Source of the DNA: Acrocarpospora pleiomorpha
Lineage (GTDB): Bacteria > Actinomycetota > Actinomycetes > Streptosporangiales > Streptosporangiaceae
Length of the DNA: 64,000 bases
Assembly: GCF_009687885.1 (NCBI RefSeq)
Contig: NZ_BLAF01000009.1
Coordinates: forward strand, 176,001 to 240,000
Reading direction: 5' to 3'
Part shown: in pieces, positions 16,627 to 24,985 of the stretch
How the letters are laid out: every line of letters begins with the position of its first letter
Position numbering within the stretch: the first letter of the stretch is position 1
Translations under genes and position numbers: made by a program
Notes under the pieces: generated by a model
Database searches by the model: none
What the model was told of the DNA's origin: nothing
The model's input: only the letters and a program-made list of their open reading frames with translations

Positions 16627-17670
16627 CACCGGGACTGACACCGGGACTGACACGACGCGCCGCTCGGAGGCCGCCACCTTGGCGGCCTCCAGCACCTCCA
16701 GCACCGCCACCACCCCTTCGGGGTCCACCGGCGGAGCCGCCTTCTCCCGGATCATCGCCACCACACCCCGATAGAAATCCAGGTACGCCCCCGGCTCCGA
16801 GACCACCGGCCGCACGTCATCCTCCACACCGAGCCTGCCCCACGCCGCCTCGGGCTCGACCCCGAACCCGGGCGCGTCCGGCAGCTCCCCGGCCCGCAAC
16901 CGGTCCTCCTGCCCGTCCAGGCCCCACTTCACATAGGTACGCTCCGAGCCCACCACCCGGAATCGCGGCCCCGGCTGACCGGCCACCGCGCTCATCCACA
17001 GCTGCGACCGAGCCCCGCTCACGTGGTCGAGCGCGAGGAACACGTCGTCCTCCGCCTCCACTCCGGCCCGCCGGACGTCGCTCTCCGCGTAGACGGCCGC
17101 CACCGGGCCGAGCAGGTGCAGGGCCTGGTCGACCAGGTGGCTGCCCAGGTCGTAGAGCAGGCCGCCGAGCTCGTCCGGGCCGCCGCGCTCCCGCCAGCCG
17201 CCCTTCGGCACCGGCCGCCACCGCTCGAACCGCGACTCGAACCTGCGGATCTCGCCGAGCTCGGCGCGCAGGCGCTGGATCGTCAGGAAGTCGCCGTCCC
17301 AGCGCCGGTTCTGGAACACCGTCAGCGGCAGCTCCCGTTCCCGGGCCAGCCGGATCAGCCCGGCCGCCTCGGCGGCGGTGCCCGCCAGCGGCTTGTCCAC
17401 CACCACCGGCAGGCCCGCGCGCAGGGCCGCAGTCGCCAGCGGCACGTGGGTGCGGTTCGGGGAGGCGATCACGATCAGGTCGGCACGGTCCCACAGTTCC
17501 TCGGCGGAGTCGACCACGTCCGCGCCGGTGGCCTGTACCCGCTCGGCTTTGGCGGGGTCGCGGGTGACCACGGCGGCCAGCCGCAGCCCGGGCGTGGCCG
17601 CGATCAGCGGCGCGTGAAAGAAGCTCCCCGCCGGTCCAAAACCGGCCAATCCAACCTTGATCTCATTCAT
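16603..17670 (-). CDS. Gfo/Idh/MocA-family oxidoreductase
   Basis: NAD(P)-dependent dehydrogenase of 355 residues acting on a sugar or cyclitol (exact substrate unknown). Rossmann entry VGLAGFGPAGSFFHAPLI, then VIASPNRTHVPLA, the catalytic-type VDKPLAG lysine motif near 95, and YDLGSHLVDQALHLLG with the conserved His near 185. It starts 12 bp after the stop of the PAC2 gene, so the two form an operon. The C-terminus reads VVSVPVSVPVSVPQPGA and is written by a 12-bp repeat; the protein overlaps the end of the phosphatase gene by 24 bp. Confidence 0.92.
   Translation of the reverse strand: MNEIKVGLAGFGPAGSFFHAPLIAATPGLRLAAVVTRDPAKAERVQATGADVVDSAEELWDRADLIVIASPNRTHVPLATAALRAGLPVVVDKPLAGTAAEAAGLIRLARERELPLTVFQNRRWDGDFLTIQRLRAELGEIRRFESRFERWRPVPKGGWRERGGPDELGGLLYDLGSHLVDQALHLLGPVAAVYAESDVRRAGVEAEDDVFLALDHVSGARSQLWMSAVAGQPGPRFRVVGSERTYVKWGLDGQEDRLRAGELPDAPGFGVEPEAAWGRLGVEDDVRPVVSEPGAYLDFYRGVVAMIREKAAPPVDPEGVVAVLEVLEAAKVAASERRVVSVPVSVPVSVPQPGA
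16619..16653. repeat. 12-bp tandem repeat at convergent gene ends
   Basis: GGGACTGACACC occurs at 16619 and 16631, with 11 of 12 bases again at 16643. The first copy contains the TGA stop of the phosphatase gene. On the other strand the copies encode the SVPV repeats at the C-terminus of the oxidoreductase. Confidence 0.9.
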
Positions 17671-17682
17671 TCCCCAAGGAAA

Positions 17683-18588
17683 TCAGATCTCGCGGTCGTC
17701 GCGCTCCGCCAGGAACGCCTCGAACTGGGCGGCCAGCTCGTCGCCGGTCGGCATCGGGGTGGTCTCGGCCAGCAGGTTCTCCTTCGAGGCGCCCGACGTG
17801 AACGCGTCGTACTGCTGCTCCAGGCCCTCGATCGCGCCGGACAGCTCGGCCGAGGCCTGGATCTGCTCCTCGATCTCGGCCGTGGTCTTCCCGGCCGCCT
17901 CGCGGAGCGTCTCCATCGGGAACACCAGGCCGGTGCCCCGGGTGATCGCCTCCAGCGCGGCCACCGCCGCCTGCGGGTATTCGGCCTGGGCCAGGTAGTG
18001 CGGCACGTGCACCGCGTAACCCACCGCGTCGTGGCCCTTGCCGCCGAGCCGGAACTCCAGCAGCGCGGCCGCGCTCCCGGGCACCTGCACCCGGCCGAAC
18101 GGGCTGGTCTGGCCGTTGATCAGCTCGGGGCGGCTGCCGTGCGCGGTCAGGCCGAGCGGGCGGGTGTGCGGCACCCCCATCGGGATGCCGTGCGCCGTGA
18201 CCAGCTTGCCGATCTTCAATCGGGTCGCCAGCATGCCCACCGCCTCGGTGAACAGCTCCCACTCCCGGTCCGGCTCCGGGCCCGTCATGATCAGGAACGG
18301 GGTCCCGGTCACGTCGTGCACCAGGTAGACCGCCAGTTCCGGCATGTCCACCTCGGTCCAGCGGTCGGTGTCGAACACCATCACCGGCCGCCGGGATCGG
18401 TAGTCCAGCAGCCGATCGATGTCAAAGGTCGCGACGACCCGGTGCTCCAGTTCGGCGAGCAGATGCCCCAGGGCGAGCCGTCCCGCCGCCCCGGCGTCCA
18501 CGAAGCCCTCGAAATGGTAGAGCAGCACCGGATCGGTCAGCTCGGGGACGTCTCCGTCGAGCCGGTAGAGATCCGTCGGGTCGAACAC
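17683..18588 (-). CDS. PAC2-family protein (proteasome assembly chaperone-like fold)
   Basis: 301-residue cytoplasmic protein of the actinobacterial PAC2 family. Visible hallmarks are PVLLYHFEGFVDAGAAG near 21-37, DRLLDYRSRRPVMVFD near 58-73, FLIMTGPEPDREWELF and HGIPMGVPHTRP. The C-terminal 80 residues are helical and acidic (AEIEEQIQASAELSGAIEGL) and end with a MPTGDELAAQFEAFL element. The family is common in actinobacteria; its role is not settled. GTG start preceded by GGAAAGG. First gene of an operon with the Gfo/Idh protein. Confidence 0.88.
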   Translation of the reverse strand: MFDPTDLYRLDGDVPELTDPVLLYHFEGFVDAGAAGRLALGHLLAELEHRVVATFDIDRLLDYRSRRPVMVFDTDRWTEVDMPELAVYLVHDVTGTPFLIMTGPEPDREWELFTEAVGMLATRLKIGKLVTAHGIPMGVPHTRPLGLTAHGSRPELINGQTSPFGRVQVPGSAAALLEFRLGGKGHDAVGYAVHVPHYLAQAEYPQAAVAALEAITRGTGLVFPMETLREAAGKTTAEIEEQIQASAELSGAIEGLEQQYDAFTSGASKENLLAETTPMPTGDELAAQFEAFLAERDDREI

Positions 18589-18686
18589 GATGTCAGCCTT
18601 TCCTCAGGTCCTTACACAAAGAACCTACGACCCGCCCAATCGATTCCGGGCGGTTTCGGGGACCCTATCGGTGGAGATTGGGGTTC

Positions 18687-18776
18687 ATGCAGCCGGATCC
18701 GCAACTGGACACGTCGCGCATGCTCGCGTCCTACCACGGTCACGCTGAAACGGTCCAGGGTTTGACCGAGCATTGA
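18687..18776 (+). CDS. Possible 29-residue peptide
   Basis: ATG 18687 follows GGGG by about five bases and opens a 29-codon frame (MQPDPQLDTSRMLASY...) with mostly G/C third positions, ending TGA at 18774. It lies in the 213-bp gap between PAC2 and the second STAND gene. No family match; length alone makes it doubtful. Confidence 0.2.
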   Translation: MQPDPQLDTSRMLASYHGHAETVQGLTEH

Positions 18777-18801
18777 CCGGATGAACCGCCGGGGTCTTCG
18801 G

Positions 18802-20910
18802 CTAGCCGGGCTCGGGCGAATCCATCTCGCCCAGCGCGGTGGCGATGGTGTCCTCCAAGGTCAGCCGGGCGCCCTGGCGGAACAGCTCGTTGAACCGCTC
18901 CAGGCCCAGGCTCTCCTCGCATTCCTTGCGGCTCTTCTCGTACTCCTGGGAGAGGAACGGCGAGCCCATCTGCGCCAGGCCGAACGTCTGCCAGTTCGTC
19001 ACCGACGCGCCCAGCAGGTAGGTCGCGTGCACGACCCGGCCCTCCGCCACCGCGATCCGGGCGATCGTCTCCAGGACCAGCAGCACGCCCGGCACGTCGT
19101 GGAAATGCCGCTTGATCCGCAGCGCCTCCTTGGCGCTCACCACCGCGTCGGCCAGCCGGTCGGTGTTCAGCTCCACGATCGACAGGATCCAGCGCGCGTA
19201 GGAGCGCAGCCACAGCTCGCCGCGCTCGTGGCAGACCTTCAGGCAGTCCTGCAGCAGCGTCTCCGCCTCGAACAGGTCGTTCTGCGCGGTCAGCACCAGC
19301 GCCAGCTCGCCGATCGCGGGCAGCAGGCCCGGGTTGAGCTCCCGGCCGCCCCGGTGGAACTCGATCGCCACCCCGAGCAGCGCCGTGGCCTTCTTCAGGT
19401 CGCCCTGCAGGAACGCCGCCGTGCCCTGCATCTTGGTGGCCAGGATCACCGAGGTGGAGTCGCCCACCTGGACGGCGTCGGTGCTGCACTGCTCGGCCGC
19501 CTCGATCGCCCCGCCGATGTCGCCCTGCGCGCTGCGGATGTAGGACAGCACCCACAGCGCCTTGCAGCGTTCCTTGCTCGGCTGGGTGGACTCCTTGACC
19601 GCGCGCTCCAGGTAGTGGCGGCCCTCCCGGACGAAACCGCAGGCCACCCACATGAACCAGAGCGAGGCCAGCAGTTCCAGGCCGATCCGGACCTGCCCGG
19701 GGTTCTTCAGGCAGTAGTCGACCGCGACCCGGATGTTGTCGTGCTCCTGGCGCATCCGGACGAACCAGTGCACCTGCCGCGGGCCCGACCAGGCGTGCTC
19801 GCCGCGCTCGGCCAGCTGCAGGTAGTAGTCCCGGTGCCGCGCCCTGAGGGCGTCGGTCTCGCCGAGCTTGTCCAGCCAGTCCTCGCCATACTGGCGGAGC
19901 GTGTCGATCAGGCGGTAGCGCTGGCCGGAGACCGTGCTGTAGCTGAGCAGCACCGACTTGTCCACCAGACCGGTGATCACTTCCAGGATGCGGTCGGCCG
20001 CCAGGCTCTCGCCCGCGCAGACAAAACGGGCCGCGTCCAGCTCGAAGTCGCCCGCGAACACCGCCAGCCGGGCCCACAGCAGCCGCTCGGCCGGTTCGCA
20101 CAGCTCGTGGCTCCACCCGATCGCGGCGCGGAGCGTCTGGTGCCGGGGCAGCGCGGTCCTGCTCGCGCCCGCCAGCAGGCTGAACCGGTCGGTGAGCAGG
20201 CCCAGGATCTGGTCCACCGACAGCGCCCGTAACCGGACCGCCGCCAGCTCGATCGCCAGCGGGATGCCGTCCAGGCGCACGCACAGCTGGGCCACGCTGT
20301 TCACGTTGGTCTCGTCCACCACGAAGTCCGGCACCACGGCCGAGGCCCGCTGCCGGAACAGCTCCACGGCCTCGTTGTGGTACGGACTCTCCGACGGGTC
20401 GTCGCCGGGCACGATCAGCGGCGGGATGGCTACCACGGACTCGCCCTGGGTGTTGAGCGAGCGCCTGCTGGTCGCGATGACGCGCAGCTTGGGCGCCCGG
20501 GCCAGCAGATCCTGGACCAGCTCCGCGCACGTCTCGACCAGGTGCTCGCAGGTGTCCAGCACCAGCAGCAGCTCGCGCTCCGACAGCCAGTCGCCGAGCG
20601 TGTCCGCGCCGGCCCGGGCCGACTGGTCGGCGATGCCGAAGGCGGTGCTGATCGTGTGGTGCACCATGCCAGGATCCTGCAGGCGGGCGAGATCGACATA
20701 CCAGATCCCGTCCTTGAACTGCTGGCGGACCAGGTGGGCGATGCGCAGCGCGGTGCGTGTCTTGCCGACGCCACCGATACCGGTCACCGTGACCAGGCGG
20801 GAGTTCTGCAAACGTTGTCTGATGGTGGTGAGGAGTCGACTACGGCCCACGAAACTGGTGAGTTCCGCGGGCAAATTGCCCTCTCGCCGCCATCCTGCTG
20901 GCGTTGCCAT
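18802..20910 (-). CDS. STAND ATPase (AfsR/LuxR-like core without DNA-binding domain)
   Basis: 702 residues. The opening NLPAELTSFVGRSRLLTTIR is the usual junction before the NB-ARC core in AfsR/LAL-type regulators; P-loop GIGGVGKT (K50), Walker B LLLVLDTCEH, ATSRRSL sensor, LPLAIELAA. The second half is TPR-like (GFVREGRHYLERAVKES; IGGAIEAAEQCSTDAVQVGD; DLFEAETLLQDCLKVCHERG). Relatives normally carry a SARP/BTAD domain in front or a LuxR helix-turn-helix at the end; here the protein begins at the core and ends at GEMDSPEPG without either. It may act by protein contact or be a reduced regulator. Start ATG 20910 has GAGG. Confidence 0.87.
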   Translation of the reverse strand: MATPAGWRREGNLPAELTSFVGRSRLLTTIRQRLQNSRLVTVTGIGGVGKTRTALRIAHLVRQQFKDGIWYVDLARLQDPGMVHHTISTAFGIADQSARAGADTLGDWLSERELLLVLDTCEHLVETCAELVQDLLARAPKLRVIATSRRSLNTQGESVVAIPPLIVPGDDPSESPYHNEAVELFRQRASAVVPDFVVDETNVNSVAQLCVRLDGIPLAIELAAVRLRALSVDQILGLLTDRFSLLAGASRTALPRHQTLRAAIGWSHELCEPAERLLWARLAVFAGDFELDAARFVCAGESLAADRILEVITGLVDKSVLLSYSTVSGQRYRLIDTLRQYGEDWLDKLGETDALRARHRDYYLQLAERGEHAWSGPRQVHWFVRMRQEHDNIRVAVDYCLKNPGQVRIGLELLASLWFMWVACGFVREGRHYLERAVKESTQPSKERCKALWVLSYIRSAQGDIGGAIEAAEQCSTDAVQVGDSTSVILATKMQGTAAFLQGDLKKATALLGVAIEFHRGGRELNPGLLPAIGELALVLTAQNDLFEAETLLQDCLKVCHERGELWLRSYARWILSIVELNTDRLADAVVSAKEALRIKRHFHDVPGVLLVLETIARIAVAEGRVVHATYLLGASVTNWQTFGLAQMGSPFLSQEYEKSRKECEESLGLERFNELFRQGARLTLEDTIATALGEMDSPEPG

Positions 20911-21092
20911 GCCGCCTCACGGGGGTTGTTGCGTCCGGCCTGCACCTGAACCAATGCAATTGCGCGCCCATACGGGCTCTTTCCTGTTCTCGCATCGTAC
21001 CCTTGCCCGCCGACAGATGTTTGGGCGAGAGGAGCCGACGTTTCTCCCGTGGGGGGAAATCACCCCCGGGGAGAGTCGATATTATTGGCCGC

Positions 21093-21257
21093 ATGACAGA
21101 GCAGCAGCCGGATGACATGCGTCCGGTGGACCTCTTCGATGACGGTCTGCCGGTGCTGCCGGACCAGACCGCGGATGACACCGACCACGGCTGGGGCGAG
21201 TGGCGGGGCGATGACGACGACGCCCGGTTGATCGAGGATCGGCCCCCGCACTGGTAG
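21093..21257 (+). CDS. Small acidic conserved hypothetical protein
   Basis: 54 residues from ATG 21093: very acidic, with the segment DQTADDTDHGWGEWRGDDDD and ending DRPPHW. Short acidic actinobacterial proteins with a D-D-T-D-x-G-W-G core and RPPHW-type end are familiar, but have no known function. No signal or membrane segment. It is divergent from the STAND gene and ends 3 bp before the stop of the convergent terpene synthase. Confidence 0.7.
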   Translation: MTEQQPDDMRPVDLFDDGLPVLPDQTADDTDHGWGEWRGDDDDARLIEDRPPHW

Positions 21258-21260
21258 TCG

Positions 21261-22364
21261 TCAGTGCGGCTCTTCCAGCTGGTCCCACCACCAGTTGATG
21301 GCGGTGACCGGGAGCGGGTCGGGGCTGTCGTCCATGGGCTCGTCCTTCCAGGTGCGGGGCATGGCGATGCGGTCCGCCGTGAGGTCGTCGTCGGGGTTGC
21401 GCGGGTCGCCGTACCGGTCGGTGATCATGCTCCACTCCAGGTAGCCGCGGACCCATTCGCCCAGGCCGTGGACATAGCGGGTGAGTTCGGAGCCCGCGTC
21501 CGTCTTGACCTCGTCGCTGAGGCGCAGGAACAGTGACATCACCCGGTCCCGCATGGCCACGGCCGTGGCCAGCGCGTCCGGGATCGAGCAGTCGTTCTGG
21601 TGGGCCAGCACGCTGACCAGGTTCTGCAGCTCGGCGTAGCCGTACCGCTCCTTGCGGAAGGCCTCCTTGTTGAAGGAGATGATGTCGTTGTCCCAGCCGA
21701 CCAGGGCGTTGGCCATCTCGGTGAGGGCGCGCACCCGCGTGGTGGACATCTCGGCCGCCGAGACCTCGTAGCCGGCGCTGATGTCGATAAACATCAGGCT
21801 GGGGGCGGTGGCGGTGACGTTCAGCCACATGGCCACGTAGTCGTTGACCCGGGGAATGCGCTTGGCTGAGCGGTTGACGGCCTCCCAGATCAGGCCGAAC
21901 AGGTATTTCCGCAGTTCCTCCACCCAGCGGGCGGTCTGCACGGGGGTGGCGTAGAGGTCGAGGCGGCGGCGGATGTCGCGCAGGCCCTCCGCCCACGGGT
22001 TGCCCGGCAGCATCCGGGCCGTGGGGGCCTCCAGGATGCGGGCCAGCTTGCCCAGCAGCTGGACCAGCTCGTCCAGCGACGACTCGTCCTCGCGCTCGTC
22101 GCAGTACATATCGTCGAACGTGAACAGCCAGAACAGCTGGTCGCTGGCGACCTGCAGGCCCTCGCCCGAGCCGTGCGGCATGGTGAGCGAGGCGAAGTAG
22201 CCGACCTTCTGGGTGGCCAGGTAGTCACGCTGGGTACGGTTTCTGTGCAGGCCGAAATCGTCCATCCACTGCACGGTGCGCCGGTCGATCTCGGCCGCCT
22301 CGGGGGAGATCGCGTACGGGAACGGGCAGTAGAACGAGGGCACATCCATCTGGGAGATTTCCAC
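21261..22364 (-). CDS. Class I terpene synthase (sesquiterpene/monoterpene cyclase type)
   Basis: Bacterial terpene cyclase, about 367 residues from GTG 22364, which has AAGGA at good spacing; the longer frame begins with TTG at 22409. The Mg-binding Asp-rich motif is DDMYCDE (84-90) and the second metal motif is NDIISFNKE (226-234); the paired R-Y near the C-terminus (ITDRYGD) is also there. VPSFYCPFPYAISPEAAEID is the usual N-terminal entry. Product cannot be told from sequence. It is 73-118 bp downstream of a P450 gene in the same direction, so the pair probably makes and oxidises one terpene. Confidence 0.92.
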   Translation of the reverse strand: MEISQMDVPSFYCPFPYAISPEAAEIDRRTVQWMDDFGLHRNRTQRDYLATQKVGYFASLTMPHGSGEGLQVASDQLFWLFTFDDMYCDEREDESSLDELVQLLGKLARILEAPTARMLPGNPWAEGLRDIRRRLDLYATPVQTARWVEELRKYLFGLIWEAVNRSAKRIPRVNDYVAMWLNVTATAPSLMFIDISAGYEVSAAEMSTTRVRALTEMANALVGWDNDIISFNKEAFRKERYGYAELQNLVSVLAHQNDCSIPDALATAVAMRDRVMSLFLRLSDEVKTDAGSELTRYVHGLGEWVRGYLEWSMITDRYGDPRNPDDDLTADRIAMPRTWKDEPMDDSPDPLPVTAINWWWDQLEEPH

Positions 22365-22482
22365 GGCAGGATCCTTTGGGGCGAGGGGGAGAGTGGAGCC
22401 GCGAGGCAATGCGGAAAACGCACCGCACGCGGAGTATGTGTTATTACGACTTATCCCGATTTATCGGTTTATTTCTGGGTGG

Positions 22483-23811
22483 TTATCGGGATTCCAGCGT
22501 CATGGGGATCTTGTCGGCGGACATCGTCCCCAGGGCCATCTCCCGGACGCGATGACCTGGCACCGGGCGCAGCCGGAACCTGGTCGGCAGGGTCGCGAGC
22601 ACCAGCGCCATCGAGATGCGGGCCAGCGGCTCGCCCGCGCACTTCCTGGTGCCCGCCCCGAACGGCAGGAACAGGTCGCGGGGCAGGCTCTTGGCGCGGT
22701 CGGGCGCCCAGCGATCGGGGTCGAACCGCATCGGATCCGCGTACACAGCCGGGTCCCTGAGCAGGGCGGACACGCTCACCAGCAGCTCGGTGCCCGCGGG
22801 GATGGGCACGCCGCCCAGCTCCAGCGCCCGGGTGGTGCGGCGCATGACCAGCCAGCCGGGGTTGCGCAGCCGCAGCGTCTCGTTGACGATCTGCTCGATG
22901 TAACCGAGCTTGGGCAGGTCGTCGGCGGTCACCGTGCGGCCGGCCAGGACCTGGTCCAGCTCGTCGTGCAGCCGCCGCTCGGCCTCCGGATGTTGCCCCA
23001 GCTCGTGGAAGATCCAGCCGAGCACGTGGCCGGTGGTGTCCCCGCCGGCGACCACCAGCGAGAGCACCTCGTCGCGCAGCTCCTGGTCCGACATCGGCAG
23101 GCCCTCGGGGTCCCGGGCCTCGATCAGCATGGACAGGATGTCGTGGTGGTCGCGCTCGTCGGCGTGGTAGTCGGCGATCACCTTGGTGATGGCGTGCTCC
23201 AGCCGGTCCCTGGCCGCGTTGAACCGCCGGTTCGCCGGGATCGGCAGGCGCTCCAGCAGATCGCTGGGGACCACCGTGCGGATGCCGACGCCCACCATGA
23301 AGTCGGCGATGGACTCCTGCACGTCGCGGACCTCGCCCGCGGCCGTGTCGGAGGAGAACAGGGTCTTGGTGATCAGCGCCACCCCGAGCCGGTCCATCTC
23401 CCTGGCGATGTCCAGCGTCATCCCCGCCTGCCAGGAGCCGGTCCGCGCCTCGATAACGCCGCGCATGGTCTCGATGTCGTACCCGGGGCGGGAGTGGTGG
23501 AAGGCGGGCTGCACCATGCGCCGCTGGCGCATGTGGAAGGGGCCGTCGGAGGTGCCGAGCCCGTCGCCCAGCAGCGGGCGCAGCTTGCGGAAGAACCGGC
23601 CCCGGGCGAACGTGGTCCCGCCGTCGCTGAGCACCTCGCGGGCGATCCGGGCGTCGCTGATCACGAACGCGGGCGTGCGCCCGAGCCGGATGCGGACCAC
23701 CCCGCCGTGGTCGCGCATCTGCTCGAGGAAGCTGAGGCGGCGTCTCACCAGGGATGGAATGTGCCCGAGCAGCGGGAAGCCGCCGGGCGCGGCAGTCGTT
23801 AGCTGAGGCAT
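22483..23811 (-). CDS. Cytochrome P450, probable terpene-tailoring monooxygenase
   Basis: 442 residues from ATG 23811 (GAGGA eight bases upstream); the longer frame adds 19 unlikely residues. I-helix oxygen-binding AGGDTTGHVLG, K-helix ETLRLRNPGW, and the haem loop LPFGAGTRKCAGEPLA with Cys391. Soluble bacterial type, needing ferredoxin and reductase encoded elsewhere. Sequence around the I-helix and the short N-terminus (APGGFPLLGHIPSLVRRR) recall the CYP170/CYP102-like branch more than CYP105, but this is an impression. First gene of the pair with the terpene synthase. About 270 bp of relatively A+T-rich sequence upstream holds the promoter. Confidence 0.92.
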   Translation of the reverse strand: MPQLTTAAPGGFPLLGHIPSLVRRRLSFLEQMRDHGGVVRIRLGRTPAFVISDARIAREVLSDGGTTFARGRFFRKLRPLLGDGLGTSDGPFHMRQRRMVQPAFHHSRPGYDIETMRGVIEARTGSWQAGMTLDIAREMDRLGVALITKTLFSSDTAAGEVRDVQESIADFMVGVGIRTVVPSDLLERLPIPANRRFNAARDRLEHAITKVIADYHADERDHHDILSMLIEARDPEGLPMSDQELRDEVLSLVVAGGDTTGHVLGWIFHELGQHPEAERRLHDELDQVLAGRTVTADDLPKLGYIEQIVNETLRLRNPGWLVMRRTTRALELGGVPIPAGTELLVSVSALLRDPAVYADPMRFDPDRWAPDRAKSLPRDLFLPFGAGTRKCAGEPLARISMALVLATLPTRFRLRPVPGHRVREMALGTMSADKIPMTLESR

Positions 23812-24136
23812 TGGCGCGATCCTCGTCTCGGCTCGGCAGGGTCGTCCGACTGGACGACCAATGGCCATGCCAAAGCGCGCCCCCGATTAGCGAGCGCATG
23901 CGATTGGCATGCCCGCTGGTGCCCCTACAGGAAATAAGTCCCATTCATTCCGACATGAAATGGTTGCTCTGTCAATGAGACATGACTGCCGAAGTTGAGA
24001 AGATGCTGCGCATCTGGAATCACATGGGAGTCGCCGTGCCCATTCAGTCGCTATTGTGATTATTCGCCACTGACGCGGTGTGATAATTTGATTGTGTAGT
24101 CGTTTGTCACGGTCTAATTCGGCATGGCCGGAAATA

Positions 24137-24985
24137 TCAGGAGACGACGTCCTTTCGGCGGAATCGCCGAAATGCGAAGGCGATCAGGATCACCGCGTAG
24201 GTGAGGGCGACCGCGACGCCCTTGATCATGCCGCTGTAGTCGGGCACCGGGGCGAGCGCGTCCAGCCAGGCGGTGTTCCAGAACGTGGGCAGGAACTCGC
24301 GCAGGCCGCCCAGCGCCTCCACCGCCTGCAGGATGGAGCTGACGATCACCAGCCCGACCGCGCCGCCCACCGCGCCCAGCGGCGAGTCGGTGCTCACCGA
24401 CAGCAGGAAGGCCACGGCGGCCACGACCAGGTTGCTGACCATCGCGTATCCGATGACGATGGCGAACTTGGGCAGCACGTCGCCGGCCGGGATGATCTCG
24501 CCGGTGCCGGGCACGGTGATGTCGTTCCAGCCGAACACGATCGTCCCGGCGAGCAGCGCCATCAGCGGGACCACGGTGACGGCCGCCGCCGAGTAGCCGA
24601 GCGCGACGATCAGCTTCTGCCGCAGCAGCCGGTCGCGGGGGATCGGCGCGGCCAGCAGGTAGCGCAGCGACGACCAGTTGGCCTCGCTCGCCACCGTGTC
24701 GCCGCAGAACAGCGCCACCGCGACCACCAGCAGGAAGCTCGCCGACACCGACAGCGCGAACGCGGCGAAGTTCAGCCCGCCCGCCGTCGCCAGGTCGGAC
24801 AGGCGCAGGCTGTTCTGGTTGTTGCTGTTGCCCGGCCCGAACTGGAAGGCGATCACCAGGATCCAGGGCAGCGCCATCAGCAGGCCGAACATGACCAGGG
24901 TGCGACGCCGCTTGAACTGCCGGATGATCTCCACCCGGAGCGGCAGCGTGTGCCCCGGGGCGTAGCCGATCGCGCCGGTGCTCAT
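24137..24985 (-). CDS. ABC-2 type transporter permease
   Basis: 282 residues with about six membrane helices: LVMFGLLMALPWILVIAFQF, a long segment around SASFLLVVAVALFCG, AAAVTVVPLMALLAGTIVFG, IVIGYAMVSNLVVAAVAFLL, AVGGAVGLVIVSSIL and a C-terminal AVALTYAVILIAFAF. GDTVASEANWSSLRYLLAAPI is the typical ABC-2 loop after the second helix. ATG overlaps the stop of the upstream gene as ATGA (24985-24982), so translation is coupled to the fused ATPase, its obvious partner. Substrate unknown; ABC-2 pairs of this kind export drugs or lipids. Confidence 0.9.
   Translation of the reverse strand: MSTGAIGYAPGHTLPLRVEIIRQFKRRRTLVMFGLLMALPWILVIAFQFGPGNSNNQNSLRLSDLATAGGLNFAAFALSVSASFLLVVAVALFCGDTVASEANWSSLRYLLAAPIPRDRLLRQKLIVALGYSAAAVTVVPLMALLAGTIVFGWNDITVPGTGEIIPAGDVLPKFAIVIGYAMVSNLVVAAVAFLLSVSTDSPLGAVGGAVGLVIVSSILQAVEALGGLREFLPTFWNTAWLDALAPVPDYSGMIKGVAVALTYAVILIAFAFRRFRRKDVVS

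Noticed and set aside
17023..18765. Plus-strand ORF of 580 codons across the Gfo/Idh and PAC2 genes
   Set aside because: Spans two well-supported minus-strand genes and has no domain signature.
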